The position numbers and the translations under genes are program-made. From Candidatus Zixiibacteriota bacterium (GTDB lineage: Bacteria > Zixibacteria > MSB-5A5 > GN15 > FEB-12): DNA of 64,000 nt. Location: contig JAVEYB010000002.1 in NCBI GenBank assembly GCA_034003725.1, positions 78,568-142,567 of the forward strand. Direction: 5' to 3'. The notes beneath the pieces were generated by a model. That model was not told where the DNA came from and did not search any database. It was given only the letters and a program-made list of their open reading frames with translations. This document shows, piece after piece, positions 33,852 through 42,685 of the stretch (its first letter is position 1; each line of letters begins with the position of its first letter).

Positions 33852-35678
33852 ATGAACACGGCTATGGAGACAAGGGATAAATACAGGGCGCATTTCTCGG
33901 ATGTACTGGCGCGCGCTTTTCGGGAAACCTACCCGGAAGCATACGCGGCCACCGGTCCCGAGCAGATGTTTTCGGAGGACTTCCTGTACGAGGCGCTGGA
34001 GAAGCCGCGGGATGCGTCGATGGGCCGTTTCGCCCTGCCGATATTCAAGTTTCTGAAAGTGCTACGGCAGAAGCCGGACGAGGTATCGTCGGTCGTGTCT
34101 GGGGCCGCCAACCGGCTGTTGGCAGAGGCCGGGGTGAAGGCGATTACGTGCGAGGGGGTCGGTGGATATATCAACGCCCGGATCGACCAGACGAGGCTGG
34201 CGGCGGAGACGATAGGTGACATTCTTTCTGCGGGGAGGTCGTACGGGGGCAGTTCGATCGGCGCGGGCAAAACGCAACTGGTGGAGTATTCCTCGCCGAA
34301 TATCGCCAAGCCGTTCGGCATAGGGCACCTTCGGACGACGGTGATCGGGAACTCGCTTCGTCGCATTTACAGGAAGCAGGGTTACGAGGTCGTCGGGATC
34401 AACTATCCGGGGGACTGGGGTACCCAGTTCGGGAAGATGATCGTGGCGTACCGGAGGTGGGGCACCGCTGAGACGCTGGCAGGAGACTCGGTCAGAAACC
34501 TCCTTGACCTTTATGTGCGATTTCATGAGGAGGCGGGGGCGAATGAGTCGCTCAACGAGGATGCCCGCCAGGCATTCCGGGCGCTGGAGGAAGGCGACGC
34601 GGAAGCGGTGCGGCTCTGGGAGGAGTTCAAGAAGATCTCGTTTGCGGAGTTCAACAGAGTCTACAGCAGTCTGGGGATCGAGTTCGATCTCGTGATCGGG
34701 GAGTCGTTTTTCAACGACAAGATGGAAGGGGTGATCGCACGACTCGAGCGGGCCGGGCTCACCAGAATGTCACAGGGGGCGTTGATCGTTGATTTGGAGC
34801 CGTACGGATTGCCGCCGGCACTGCTGAAGAAGGCCGACGGTGCGACGTTATATATGACGCGGGACCTGGCCGGGTTGATCTGGCGGTGGGAGAAGTATCA
34901 CTTTCACGAATCGTTGTATGTCGTTGGGGCCGCGCAGGCTGATCATTTCAGGCAGGCATTAAAGGTGATCGCATTGCTGGAGGATGCCGAGGGTATGCCG
35001 TCGGAGGACCGCATGACCGGTCGGGTGCATCATATCGAGTTTGGGTGGGTCCGATTTGACGGGCGGTCGATGTCGACCCGGCGCGGCAACCTCGTCTTTC
35101 TCGATGATGTTATCGCCCAGGCGGTGTCGCTGGCTCGGGAGCGGATTCGGGAGAAGAACCCCGAACTGGCGGAGATTGACCGGACGGCGCAGATGATCGG
35201 TACGGGTGCAGTCATATTCGGGCAGCTGTCGGCCCGTCGGCAGCGCGATATCGATTTCAACTGGGATGAAGTGCTGAACTTTGAGGGGGAAACCGGGCCG
35301 TATCTCCAGTACACGCATGCGCGTTTGTGCTCGTTGCTGCGCAAGTACGGCAAGGAAGTACCGGATCAGATTGATTACAGCCTGCTCGGCAGTGACGAGG
35401 AGCAGCGGGTGATCGAACTGCTCGCCGATTTTCCGGCGGCCGTTGCGGATGCCGCCCGCACGTACGAGCCGTTTGTGATCACTACATACTTGTTGAAACT
35501 CGCCTCGTCGTACAATAAGGTATACCAGCGGCGGGACGAAAGCGGGCGTATCGTGCGGATTCTCGATGACGAGGATGGGCAGGGAACCACTGCCCGGGCG
35601 GCGCTGGTTACAGCGGTACAAACCGTGTTGAAGGAAGGACTTCACCTGCTTGGGTTGCAGGCTCCCGAGGAGATGTAG
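33852..35678 (+). CDS. argS: Arginine--tRNA ligase
   Basis: A 608-aa class I synthetase. The order is an N-terminal tRNA-recognition domain, the HIGH-type motif in SSPNIAKPFGIGHLRTT, NYPGDWGTQFGK, a KMSKS-equivalent SMSTRRGN and the DALR anticodon-binding domain from about residue 480 (GPYLQYTHARLCSLL). Reduced KMSKS is normal for many ArgRS. The frame is open upstream to TTG 33729, but those 41 residues have no ArgRS counterpart, so ATG 33852 is preferred; no strong ribosome site is seen at either. It leads the aro operon: aroF begins 3 bases after its stop. Confidence 0.94.
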   Translation: MNTAMETRDKYRAHFSDVLARAFRETYPEAYAATGPEQMFSEDFLYEALEKPRDASMGRFALPIFKFLKVLRQKPDEVSSVVSGAANRLLAEAGVKAITCEGVGGYINARIDQTRLAAETIGDILSAGRSYGGSSIGAGKTQLVEYSSPNIAKPFGIGHLRTTVIGNSLRRIYRKQGYEVVGINYPGDWGTQFGKMIVAYRRWGTAETLAGDSVRNLLDLYVRFHEEAGANESLNEDARQAFRALEEGDAEAVRLWEEFKKISFAEFNRVYSSLGIEFDLVIGESFFNDKMEGVIARLERAGLTRMSQGALIVDLEPYGLPPALLKKADGATLYMTRDLAGLIWRWEKYHFHESLYVVGAAQADHFRQALKVIALLEDAEGMPSEDRMTGRVHHIEFGWVRFDGRSMSTRRGNLVFLDDVIAQAVSLARERIREKNPELAEIDRTAQMIGTGAVIFGQLSARRQRDIDFNWDEVLNFEGETGPYLQYTHARLCSLLRKYGKEVPDQIDYSLLGSDEEQRVIELLADFPAAVADAARTYEPFVITTYLLKLASSYNKVYQRRDESGRIVRILDDEDGQGTTARAALVTAVQTVLKEGLHLLGLQAPEEM

Positions 35679-35681
35679 GCG

Positions 35682-36698
35682 ATGTTGGTGGTGATGGACA
35701 AAGCGGCGACGCCGGAGATGATACAGCGCGTGCGCGACGAGATAGACCGGATGGGGCTGTCGGCACAGACGCTCACCGATCCACACCGGCTGGCATTCGG
35801 CATAACGGGTTATAACGGTGACACGTCGATCGAGCGGCTTCGCGCGCTGGACGGGGTGAGCGAAGTCATTCGGTTTGGCGAGCAGTTTACGCTGGCGAGT
35901 CGTGCAACGAAGGCTGAAGATACAATAGTCGAGGTCGACGGCGTGTCGATCGGCGGGGACAAGTTCCCGGTGCTGGCCGGCCCGTGCTCGATAGAGAGCC
36001 GGGACCAGGCGATGACGATTGCGGAGATTGTCGCGAAGGAAGGGGTGCGGATATTCCGGGGGGGGGCGTTCAAGCCTCGCACGTCGCCGTACAGTTTCCA
36101 GGGTCTCGGAGAGAAGGGGCTGGAGATTCTTCGCGAAGTGCGCGAGCAGTTCAAGCTGCGGATCGTGACGGAGGCGATGGATACCGAGACGATCGAGCTG
36201 GTCGCGGCGACGGCCGACATCATCCAGATCGGATCACGGAACATGCAGAACTACTCGTTATTGAGGAAGGCGGGGGCGCTTGGGAAGCCGGTTATGCTCA
36301 AGCGCGGAATGGCGGCGACTGTAAACGAGTTTTTGCTGGCGGCGGAGTACATACTCGCAGCCGGCAACCCGAATGTGATTTTGTGCGAGCGGGGCCTTCG
36401 GATAGTCGCAAACCGCACCGGCAACATGCTGGATCTGTCGTCAATCGTGGATATCCGGCGCGCCAGCCACCTTCCGATTCTGGCGGACCCATCGCACGCC
36501 TCGGAACAGCGTTACAAAGTAGCGCCGTTGTCGCGGGCCGCCATGGCGGTGGGCGCGCACGGGCTGCTTATCGAGGTACATCATCAGCCGGAGCTGGCGT
36601 TGTCGGACGGCCCGCAGGCGCTGACGCCGGATGACTTCCGTACGTTGATGGTGGAATTGCGCCGGATGTCGGTCGCCCTCAACAAAGAACTGCTATGA
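35682..36698 (+). CDS. aroF: 3-deoxy-7-phosphoheptulonate synthase (DAHP synthase, type I-beta)
   Basis: First step of the shikimate pathway, joining phosphoenolpyruvate and erythrose 4-phosphate. The 338-aa protein has an N-terminal ferredoxin-like regulatory domain (about 1-70) typical of the I-beta form, then the barrel with AGPCSIES (metal cysteine), RGGAFKPRTSPYSFQG, KRGMAAT, CERG and DPSHA. Feedback control by an aromatic product through the N-terminal domain is usual in this class. It sits 3 bases behind argS and overlaps aroA by 4 bases (ATGA). Confidence 0.96.
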   Translation: MLVVMDKAATPEMIQRVRDEIDRMGLSAQTLTDPHRLAFGITGYNGDTSIERLRALDGVSEVIRFGEQFTLASRATKAEDTIVEVDGVSIGGDKFPVLAGPCSIESRDQAMTIAEIVAKEGVRIFRGGAFKPRTSPYSFQGLGEKGLEILREVREQFKLRIVTEAMDTETIELVAATADIIQIGSRNMQNYSLLRKAGALGKPVMLKRGMAATVNEFLLAAEYILAAGNPNVILCERGLRIVANRTGNMLDLSSIVDIRRASHLPILADPSHASEQRYKVAPLSRAAMAVGAHGLLIEVHHQPELALSDGPQALTPDDFRTLMVELRRMSVALNKELL

Positions 36699-38038
36699 TG
36701 AGGCGATTGAATCCAGCGAAGAAGATCGGCGGCGAATTGCGCGTCCCGGGCGACAAGTCGATCGCACAGCGAGCCGCGTTGGTTTCGATTCTCAGTTCCG
36801 GTCCCATAACGGCGAAGAATTTCCCCGACGGTCTCGATAGTCGCACGGCGCTCTCCGTGGCGAAGCAGTTTGGTGTGGAGGTTGTCGAGCGGGACGGGGC
36901 TGTCGTACTGACGCCTCCCGCACGGACTTCGATTTTGCCGGAAGCGATCGTGGATTGCGGCAATTCGGGGACGACGGCACGGCTGGTGGCAGGCATCGCA
37001 GCGGGGAGAGAGATCAGCGTCATCATCGCGGGAGACGAGTCTCTGTCCCGACGACCGATGAAGCGCGTTGTCGATCCGCTCCGCGCCATGGGCGCCGAGG
37101 TGATCGACAGCGAAGGGCATTTGCCGATGACCGTCCGTGGGCGGAAGCTTCTGCCGTTTGAGTACACGCTGCCGGTACCATCGGCGCAGGTCAAGTCATC
37201 GGTTCTGCTTGCGGGTTTGTCGGCGGGATGCTCGGTGACGATCCGAGAGATGATTCCAAGCCGCGACCACACGGAGTTGATGTTGCAGCATTTGCAGGCC
37301 GGTATACAGGTGAGGGAGATCAAGCCGATCGTGCAGGATGATCCCACGGATCCCCGGAAGCGGGTGCGAGTCATGCCGGCCGACCACAAGCGCGAGATTA
37401 TCCTGCCGTCGAGCGCCCGGATCGACGGGGGGGAGATCGATATTCCAGGGGATTTTTCGACGGCCGCGTTCTTTTTCACGTTAGCGGCGATTTCGGGGGG
37501 CACGGTGACGGTACACGGGGTGGGGCTGAATCCCAGCAGGACAGCATTTCTGGACCACCTCAAGCATGTCGGCTGTGGCGTCAGCGTGAGCGATCGCACG
37601 GTCGTTTCCGGTGAGCCACGTGGCGCGGTTACGGTGACCGGCGGAACCCTCAAACCCCGGCGTGTGGCCGGGGATACGGTGGTCGGTCTGATTGACGAGA
37701 TACCGTTGGTCGCGTTGATCGGCGCCCACGCCGAAGGGACGACAATCATTCGCGATGCGGCCGAGCTTCGGGTGAAGGAAACCGATCGGTTGCAGGCTAT
37801 GGCGGACAACCTCGGGTTGATGGGCGTTTCGTGCGGTCTTCTCGATGACGGTCTGGCGATAGAAGGCAGGACCGAGCTCGGCGGCGCCGATTTTGGCACG
37901 TATGGCGATCACCGAATCGCGATGGCGTTCGCGATTGCATCGACGGTGGCGGTAGGACCATCAACACTTGACGACGACTCGTGTGTCGCCGTATCGTGCC
38001 CGTCGTTTTTTGAGCTGCTTGGGACCGTGACGTCATGA
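36695..38038 (+). CDS. aroA: 3-phosphoshikimate 1-carboxyvinyltransferase (EPSP synthase)
   Basis: A 447-aa EPSP synthase with the two inside-out alpha/beta domains: GNSGTTARL, GDESLSRRPM, the PSAQVKSS block and the C-terminal LRVKETDRL and YGDHRIAM motifs. The N-terminal substrate loop, usually PGDKSISHR, reads PGDKSIAQR; the key Lys, Ser and Arg are kept but the following Ser-His is Ala-Gln. The overall pattern is nearer class II than E. coli-type enzymes. It overlaps aroF and aroE by 4 bases at each end, pointing to translational coupling. Confidence 0.96.
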   Translation: MMRRLNPAKKIGGELRVPGDKSIAQRAALVSILSSGPITAKNFPDGLDSRTALSVAKQFGVEVVERDGAVVLTPPARTSILPEAIVDCGNSGTTARLVAGIAAGREISVIIAGDESLSRRPMKRVVDPLRAMGAEVIDSEGHLPMTVRGRKLLPFEYTLPVPSAQVKSSVLLAGLSAGCSVTIREMIPSRDHTELMLQHLQAGIQVREIKPIVQDDPTDPRKRVRVMPADHKREIILPSSARIDGGEIDIPGDFSTAAFFFTLAAISGGTVTVHGVGLNPSRTAFLDHLKHVGCGVSVSDRTVVSGEPRGAVTVTGGTLKPRRVAGDTVVGLIDEIPLVALIGAHAEGTTIIRDAAELRVKETDRLQAMADNLGLMGVSCGLLDDGLAIEGRTELGGADFGTYGDHRIAMAFAIASTVAVGPSTLDDDSCVAVSCPSFFELLGTVTS

Positions 38039-38874
38039 CTGCGCCGATTCGCCTTGCTTTGGTCGGCCGCACAATTTCTTACTCCAAGTCTCCGGACATC
38101 TTCCGCGCCGTTTTCGATGCCTGCGGCGTTGGGGGGAGTTTTGAACTCGTGGATGTCGAGGAGTCTGAGCTGGAGTCGTCGATTCGTTCGCTGCGACAGG
38201 GGGGATATGCGGGCTTTTCGGTTACGATTCCGTACAAGGAGTGTGTGGCGCCACTGCTGGACGAGTGCAGCCGTACGGTTCAGATCGTGGGAGCGGTCAA
38301 TTGTGTTGCAATAGACTCATCGGGCAGGCTGACCGGGCACAATACGGATTGCTACGGGTTTGGGCTGGCTTTGCTCGGGGTGCGGGACAGGATTGAAGGC
38401 GGACACGCGGCCATTATGGGGTATGGAGGGTCCGCTCGCGCGGTGGCGTTCAGTCTGGTAACGACGTTTGGGACAAATCAGATTACTGTCGTGGGCCGCG
38501 ACGAATCAGGCATGGCGGATTTTGCGCGATGGCTGCAGAAGACTGCCCCGGGCGTGACGGTGGGAACGGCGGCTTTGGACTCGTTCAAAGGGTCGGCAGC
38601 GGGTGATGTATCGATTCTGGTCAACTGCACGCCGATGGGCGGGTTCAACTCACCGGATCAGATTCCGGTCGGCGCTACGTTTGACTGGCGGCAGGTGGGG
38701 GTGTATTATGATCTCAACTACAATCACGACAACCGGGCGCTTGCGGCGGCCCGCGACGCGAATGTGATCGCGATCGACGGCACGATGATGCTTGTCGGCC
38801 AGGCGGTCCGGGCGTTCGAGATATGGACGGGGCTGGCGGTATCGGCCGAAACGATCCATGCGCGGGTGTTCTGA
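38035..38874 (+). CDS. aroE: Shikimate dehydrogenase
   Basis: A 279-aa enzyme reducing 3-dehydroshikimate with NADPH. Shikimate-binding residues lie in SYSKSP, the catalytic Lys in FSVTIPYKE and Asp in GHNTDCYGF. The nucleotide fold is marked by GYGGSARAVAF. The GxGGxxxA loop and lack of a second lysine-rich motif suit AroE rather than the quinate dehydrogenase YdiB, but this is not decisive. It overlaps aroA by 4 bases. Confidence 0.94.
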   Translation: MTAPIRLALVGRTISYSKSPDIFRAVFDACGVGGSFELVDVEESELESSIRSLRQGGYAGFSVTIPYKECVAPLLDECSRTVQIVGAVNCVAIDSSGRLTGHNTDCYGFGLALLGVRDRIEGGHAAIMGYGGSARAVAFSLVTTFGTNQITVVGRDESGMADFARWLQKTAPGVTVGTAALDSFKGSAAGDVSILVNCTPMGGFNSPDQIPVGATFDWRQVGVYYDLNYNHDNRALAAARDANVIAIDGTMMLVGQAVRAFEIWTGLAVSAETIHARVF

Positions 38875-38907
38875 TTCTCGTGGTCCTTTCGGGAAGTTGG
38901 TCAGAGA

Positions 38908-39471
38908 ATGTCGATGCGGGTGACAATCACGCTGGTGGGGTTTTCGGGTTGCGGAAAGAGCACGCTTGGCGCGCTGCTCGCACGGAAGAAGCGGGCGCCG
39001 TTTTTCGATACCGACGTGCTGGTTGCACAGCGGGCCGGAAGGGCGATTCCGGAGATACTTCGGCAGGGTCGCGAGCGCAGGTTTCGTCAGCTCGAGTGGG
39101 AAGTAATCAGGAATTTATACCGCACGACGGTGTCGCCCAAAGTAGTGGCGCTTGGCGGGGGGGCGTTTGTCGAGGAGAGGAATCGACGGGTGGTGTGTGA
39201 GGCCGGACCGGTTGTGTATTTGAGTTGTTCGGTTCGGGAGTTGTATCGCCGTTTGCGACATGCGACCGACCGCCCGCTCCTTGCAAGCGTCGCGGATGGA
39301 CGCGGTGCAAAAAGCGAGCTACTTTCTCGGATCAGCGGAATGCTGGCGGCGCGGCGGGCTGCATACGAACGGGCAGATTACCGTTTGTCGGTGACGGCCC
39401 GGTCGGTGCGGGAGAGTCTGGAAGAATTGATGCGGATAGTGGAGGAAATACATGCCAACTGTGCGCGTTGA
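38908..39471 (+). CDS. aroK: Shikimate kinase
   Basis: A 187-aa P-loop kinase: Walker A GFSGCGKST, DTD (shikimate and Mg2+), ALGGGAF and the lid arginine in ATDRPLL. These are the standard AroK signatures. ATG 38908 and ATG 38914 are both possible starts. It lies 33 bases after aroE and overlaps aroB by 20 bases. Confidence 0.94.
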   Translation: MSMRVTITLVGFSGCGKSTLGALLARKKRAPFFDTDVLVAQRAGRAIPEILRQGRERRFRQLEWEVIRNLYRTTVSPKVVALGGGAFVEERNRRVVCEAGPVVYLSCSVRELYRRLRHATDRPLLASVADGRGAKSELLSRISGMLAARRAAYERADYRLSVTARSVRESLEELMRIVEEIHANCAR

Positions 39472-40627
39472 TCTCGGCACGCGTGCGTACCCGGTGGTGA
39501 TTGGACCGGGCGTAACGGGACGGCTTGAGTCACTGCTCGAGAAACAGGCAGGGGGAGTGGGCCGAGTGTTCGTGTTCTTCGACGCGCAGGTGTATGCTCT
39601 TCACGGCGGGGAAGTGATGCGGTGTCTTGGTCCGTTTGCGCGGAAGGCGTCGGTTATGGCCCTGCCCGGAGGCGAACGGACGAAAACGGTGCGCACGGTG
39701 GGTCGGGTGCATGATTATCTTCTGGCCGAGCAGGTATCGCGGAACGACTTCATTCTGGCGTGCGGGGGCGGGGTGTTGTCCGACGTGGTTGGATACGCGG
39801 CCTCGACGGTTTTACGGGGGGTCCGCTGGGGCGTGATCTCCACGACGTTGCTCGGGATGGTCGATGCGGCGATCGGCGGCAAGACCGGTGTCAATCATCC
39901 TCGGGGCAAAAATCTGGTGGGAGCCTTCTGGCAGCCGTCGTTTGTCGTGTGTGATACGTTTCACCTGCACACACTTCCGGCACGCGAGCGCGTGGCGGGT
40001 ATGGGGGAAATAGTCAAGTATGCGGGATTGACGGGGGGGACGATGTTGACGCGTCTGGAGCAGCGCGAACCAGGGGAGTGGCTGGAGATCCCTCGGGCAT
40101 TAACGGGGGTGATCGAACAGTCGGTACGCTGCAAGGCGACTGTCGTCGGGGCGGACGAGACGGAGCAGGGCCGCCGCATGTTGCTCAATCTGGGGCATAC
40201 GTTTGCGCATGGAATAGAGCGGGCGGCGGGTTACGGGCGGCTTCTTCACGGCGAGGCGGTGCTCGTGGGCCTTTTGGCGGCGTGTGAGTTGTCGGTTCGG
40301 GCAGGCGTATCATCGGAACGGAAGCTGAGTCGATACTGCTCAATTCTCGAGCAGTATATCCGACGTATACCGTACAGGCGGCTCGAGGCGGAGGCCGTGT
40401 GGGAGGGTATGACATGGGACAAGAAGCGGCGAGGCGGGCGACTTCGTTTTGTGTTGCTTTCGGCCCCGGGTCGGCCGTTATTTGCCGATGCCGTCAACTC
40501 CGCCGAGGCGCGCCGCGCGCTGCAAGCAGCGATACGATACTACGATCACACAGGAGGATCTCATGCCGCGAGTACTCGTGGTGAACGGACCGAATCTCAA
40601 TATGGTCGGAACACGCGAACCCGATAA
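39452..40627 (+). CDS. aroB: 3-dehydroquinate synthase
   Basis: Second pathway step, NAD-dependent cyclisation of DAHP. The 391-aa protein has PGGERTKT, CGGGVLSDVVGYAAS, TTLLGMVDAAIGGKTGVN, the metal-binding Glu in GMGEIVKYA and His in LNLGHTFAHGIE and LHGEAV. The last 20-odd residues (after about 365) run over the start of aroQ and are Ser/Thr/Arg-rich, so they look like a read-over tail rather than part of the fold. The overlap with aroQ is 65 bases. Confidence 0.94.
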   Translation: MPTVRVDLGTRAYPVVIGPGVTGRLESLLEKQAGGVGRVFVFFDAQVYALHGGEVMRCLGPFARKASVMALPGGERTKTVRTVGRVHDYLLAEQVSRNDFILACGGGVLSDVVGYAASTVLRGVRWGVISTTLLGMVDAAIGGKTGVNHPRGKNLVGAFWQPSFVVCDTFHLHTLPARERVAGMGEIVKYAGLTGGTMLTRLEQREPGEWLEIPRALTGVIEQSVRCKATVVGADETEQGRRMLLNLGHTFAHGIERAAGYGRLLHGEAVLVGLLAACELSVRAGVSSERKLSRYCSILEQYIRRIPYRRLEAEAVWEGMTWDKKRRGGRLRFVLLSAPGRPLFADAVNSAEARRALQAAIRYYDHTGGSHAASTRGERTESQYGRNTRTR

Positions 40628-41006
40628 GTACGGCACGACGGCTGTCGAGGAATTAAACAAGCGGCTGTCGTCGCTTGCCGACGACCTCAAAGTCGAGTTG
40701 CGGTTCTTTCAGTCGAACCATGAGGGAGCGCTGATCGATTTCATACAGGCCGAGGGGCCGGGCGCGTCGGGCATGATTTTGAATGCGGGAGCACTCAGTC
40801 ATTACAGTTATGCCCTTCGGGACGCGATCAGCGCCGTGGGCGTGCCAACGGCGGAAGTTCACATGACAAATGTCGCGTCGCGCGAGGAGTTTCGGCATCG
40901 TTCGGTACTGACACCGGTGTGTGTGGGACAGATTTCGGGTTTCGGCTATTATGGATATGCCATGGCACTCTCCTATTTCGCCGATCTTCCGGGGGGTGAA
41001 TCATAA
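40563..41006 (+). CDS. aroQ: 3-dehydroquinate dehydratase, type II
   Basis: A 147-aa type II (dodecameric) dehydroquinase. ATG 40563 has AGGAGG five bases upstream and rules out the longer frame from 40449. Signatures: NGPNLNMVGTREPDKYG with the catalytic Tyr, QSNHEGALID, NAGALSHYSYALRDA and EVHMTN, with GFGYYGY near the C-terminus. The start lies inside aroB, so translation is coupled. The last base of its stop codon is the first of the next start. Confidence 0.95.
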   Translation: MPRVLVVNGPNLNMVGTREPDKYGTTAVEELNKRLSSLADDLKVELRFFQSNHEGALIDFIQAEGPGASGMILNAGALSHYSYALRDAISAVGVPTAEVHMTNVASREEFRHRSVLTPVCVGQISGFGYYGYAMALSYFADLPGGES

Positions 41007-42586
41007 TGAATCGTTTGATGATGATCCGGGGAGTCGCGGCGATAGTGTTCTGTATCGCCTTCGGTACCAGCATGACCGCCGTGGCGCAGGAAACGGAGCT
41101 TCTTGGGACTCTCGAAGGAAAGCTGAAGTGGCTCGAGTACCGGCTGACGATGGAGCGGTGGGACCGGGCGGTGGGCGGGAGCGCCGATTCGCTGGGGTTT
41201 TTCGAGGAGTTGTTCGGTTACACGCTCGCCGATGCGGCGATCCGGCCGATGATTCAGAAGATCGAAAGCGGGACGTACGACGAGGAGGCTCGACGGAAAG
41301 CCCGCATTATCGAAGATTTGTCGATGCGCTATGTGGTCGACGGCCATCAGCCGGTTTCCGGACTGCTGGACTCGCTGCGCACGATGACGGGGACGCAGAC
41401 AGGTTATCTGTTCGAGGGTGAAGACTACGCCAAGACGGAACTCGAGGCGGTGGTGGCGGCCGATCCGGACCGTTCACGCCGGGAACAGGCGTGGCGGCTT
41501 CTTCGGTCGGGGCAGGACCTGGCTGACCCGATGGCGAGGCTGTTCCGGCTGCGGAATCAGCAGGCCCGTCGAGAAGGATTCAACAGCTTTTTCAGCATGA
41601 TCATGAGTTCGCGCGCGTATTCGCTCGATGAATATCGGTCGTTGCTGCAGAGGGTGGATTCCGGTACGCGTGAGGCTTACCAGTCGCTGCTGACCAGACT
41701 GAAGACGCGGCTCAGGGTTGATGTCGTCGAGCCGTGGGATTTGGAGTATGCCTATCGTGACGTGCTGGCGGGGATCGATATTCGGCTGATTTCGGATACG
41801 ATAGTTCCGCTGGCGAAGGCGACGTTCGATTCTATCGGGGTCGATGCGGATGAGTTGCCGATCTATTACGCTTTCAGAGATACGACTCTCGCGCCGGTCG
41901 AGTTCGATTACTACCCGGTGAGGCCGCCGCATGACCTTCGGATAGCCGGATCGATAACGGGGGGGCACAGTAATCTGAAGATGCTGCTCGCGTCACTCGG
42001 TCAGGCGATGTACGGTTGTCACATTCACCAGGAGCAGGCGCTGTTCAGCAGGCCGCTGCAGGGGGCGTTCGGGCAGTCAATCGGGGCTTTCTTTCGCATG
42101 ATCGCAGACGATCCACGGTGGCTGTCTGAGTTTGCGGCTCTTCCGGAGCAGGTGACCGCGGATTTCGTTTCGGCCCGCCGCGATCTTGCACTCATTGAGT
42201 TACGATTTCTTCTGCTCTGGCAGTATTTTGAGATGGAGGCGTACGGCGACGGATCACGCGACTTGAACAAGCTTTTCTGGGAGCTCTACGAGAAGCACCT
42301 GCTCATGCCCCGGCACGAAGAGATTGCACCGTGGGCGGCGGAGACTGATTTCGCGCTGTGGCCGGGGAGGCATCGGGATCGTCTGGTGGGCCGTCTGATC
42401 GCAGCCCAGACCTGGAACTATATCGAGAGAGTCAACGGCAGCGTAATCGACAACCGTGACACGCGGTCGTTTTTGATACAGAATTACTTCCGGTTCGGGC
42501 GCCTTTATGCGTGGCCGGAACTGGTGAAGCGAGGGACGGGCGAGGCGCTCAATCCCGCCTATTACATCGCGTACCTCGGATTGTAG
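41006..42586 (+). CDS. Secreted ACE-like (peptidase family M2 fold) protein lacking zinc ligands
   Basis: A 526-aa product with signal peptide (1-28, ending AVAQ). The helical body, with RREGFNSFFSMIMSSRAYSL and a long helix pair, resembles M2/M3 gluzincins. Where ACE-type enzymes have HHEMGH, this protein reads ASLGQ (about 330-336). Where they have HEAIG exactly 23 residues on, it has GQSIG. So both zinc histidines, the catalytic Glu and the third-ligand Glu are all absent while the spacing is kept. It is therefore probably a pseudoenzyme or binding protein. It is coupled to aroQ (one-base overlap) but shows no link to aromatic biosynthesis. Confidence 0.72.
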   Translation: MNRLMMIRGVAAIVFCIAFGTSMTAVAQETELLGTLEGKLKWLEYRLTMERWDRAVGGSADSLGFFEELFGYTLADAAIRPMIQKIESGTYDEEARRKARIIEDLSMRYVVDGHQPVSGLLDSLRTMTGTQTGYLFEGEDYAKTELEAVVAADPDRSRREQAWRLLRSGQDLADPMARLFRLRNQQARREGFNSFFSMIMSSRAYSLDEYRSLLQRVDSGTREAYQSLLTRLKTRLRVDVVEPWDLEYAYRDVLAGIDIRLISDTIVPLAKATFDSIGVDADELPIYYAFRDTTLAPVEFDYYPVRPPHDLRIAGSITGGHSNLKMLLASLGQAMYGCHIHQEQALFSRPLQGAFGQSIGAFFRMIADDPRWLSEFAALPEQVTADFVSARRDLALIELRFLLLWQYFEMEAYGDGSRDLNKLFWELYEKHLLMPRHEEIAPWAAETDFALWPGRHRDRLVGRLIAAQTWNYIERVNGSVIDNRDTRSFLIQNYFRFGRLYAWPELVKRGTGEALNPAYYIAYLGL

Positions 42587-42685
42587 CCGGCATTGCGGAA
42601 ATTGGCGCCGCTCGGCGTTAAAATCACTTGAAACGTGCATGCCGGCGGCGTACCATGCCGTCCACTGGAATGTCGGTGGGTTGGT

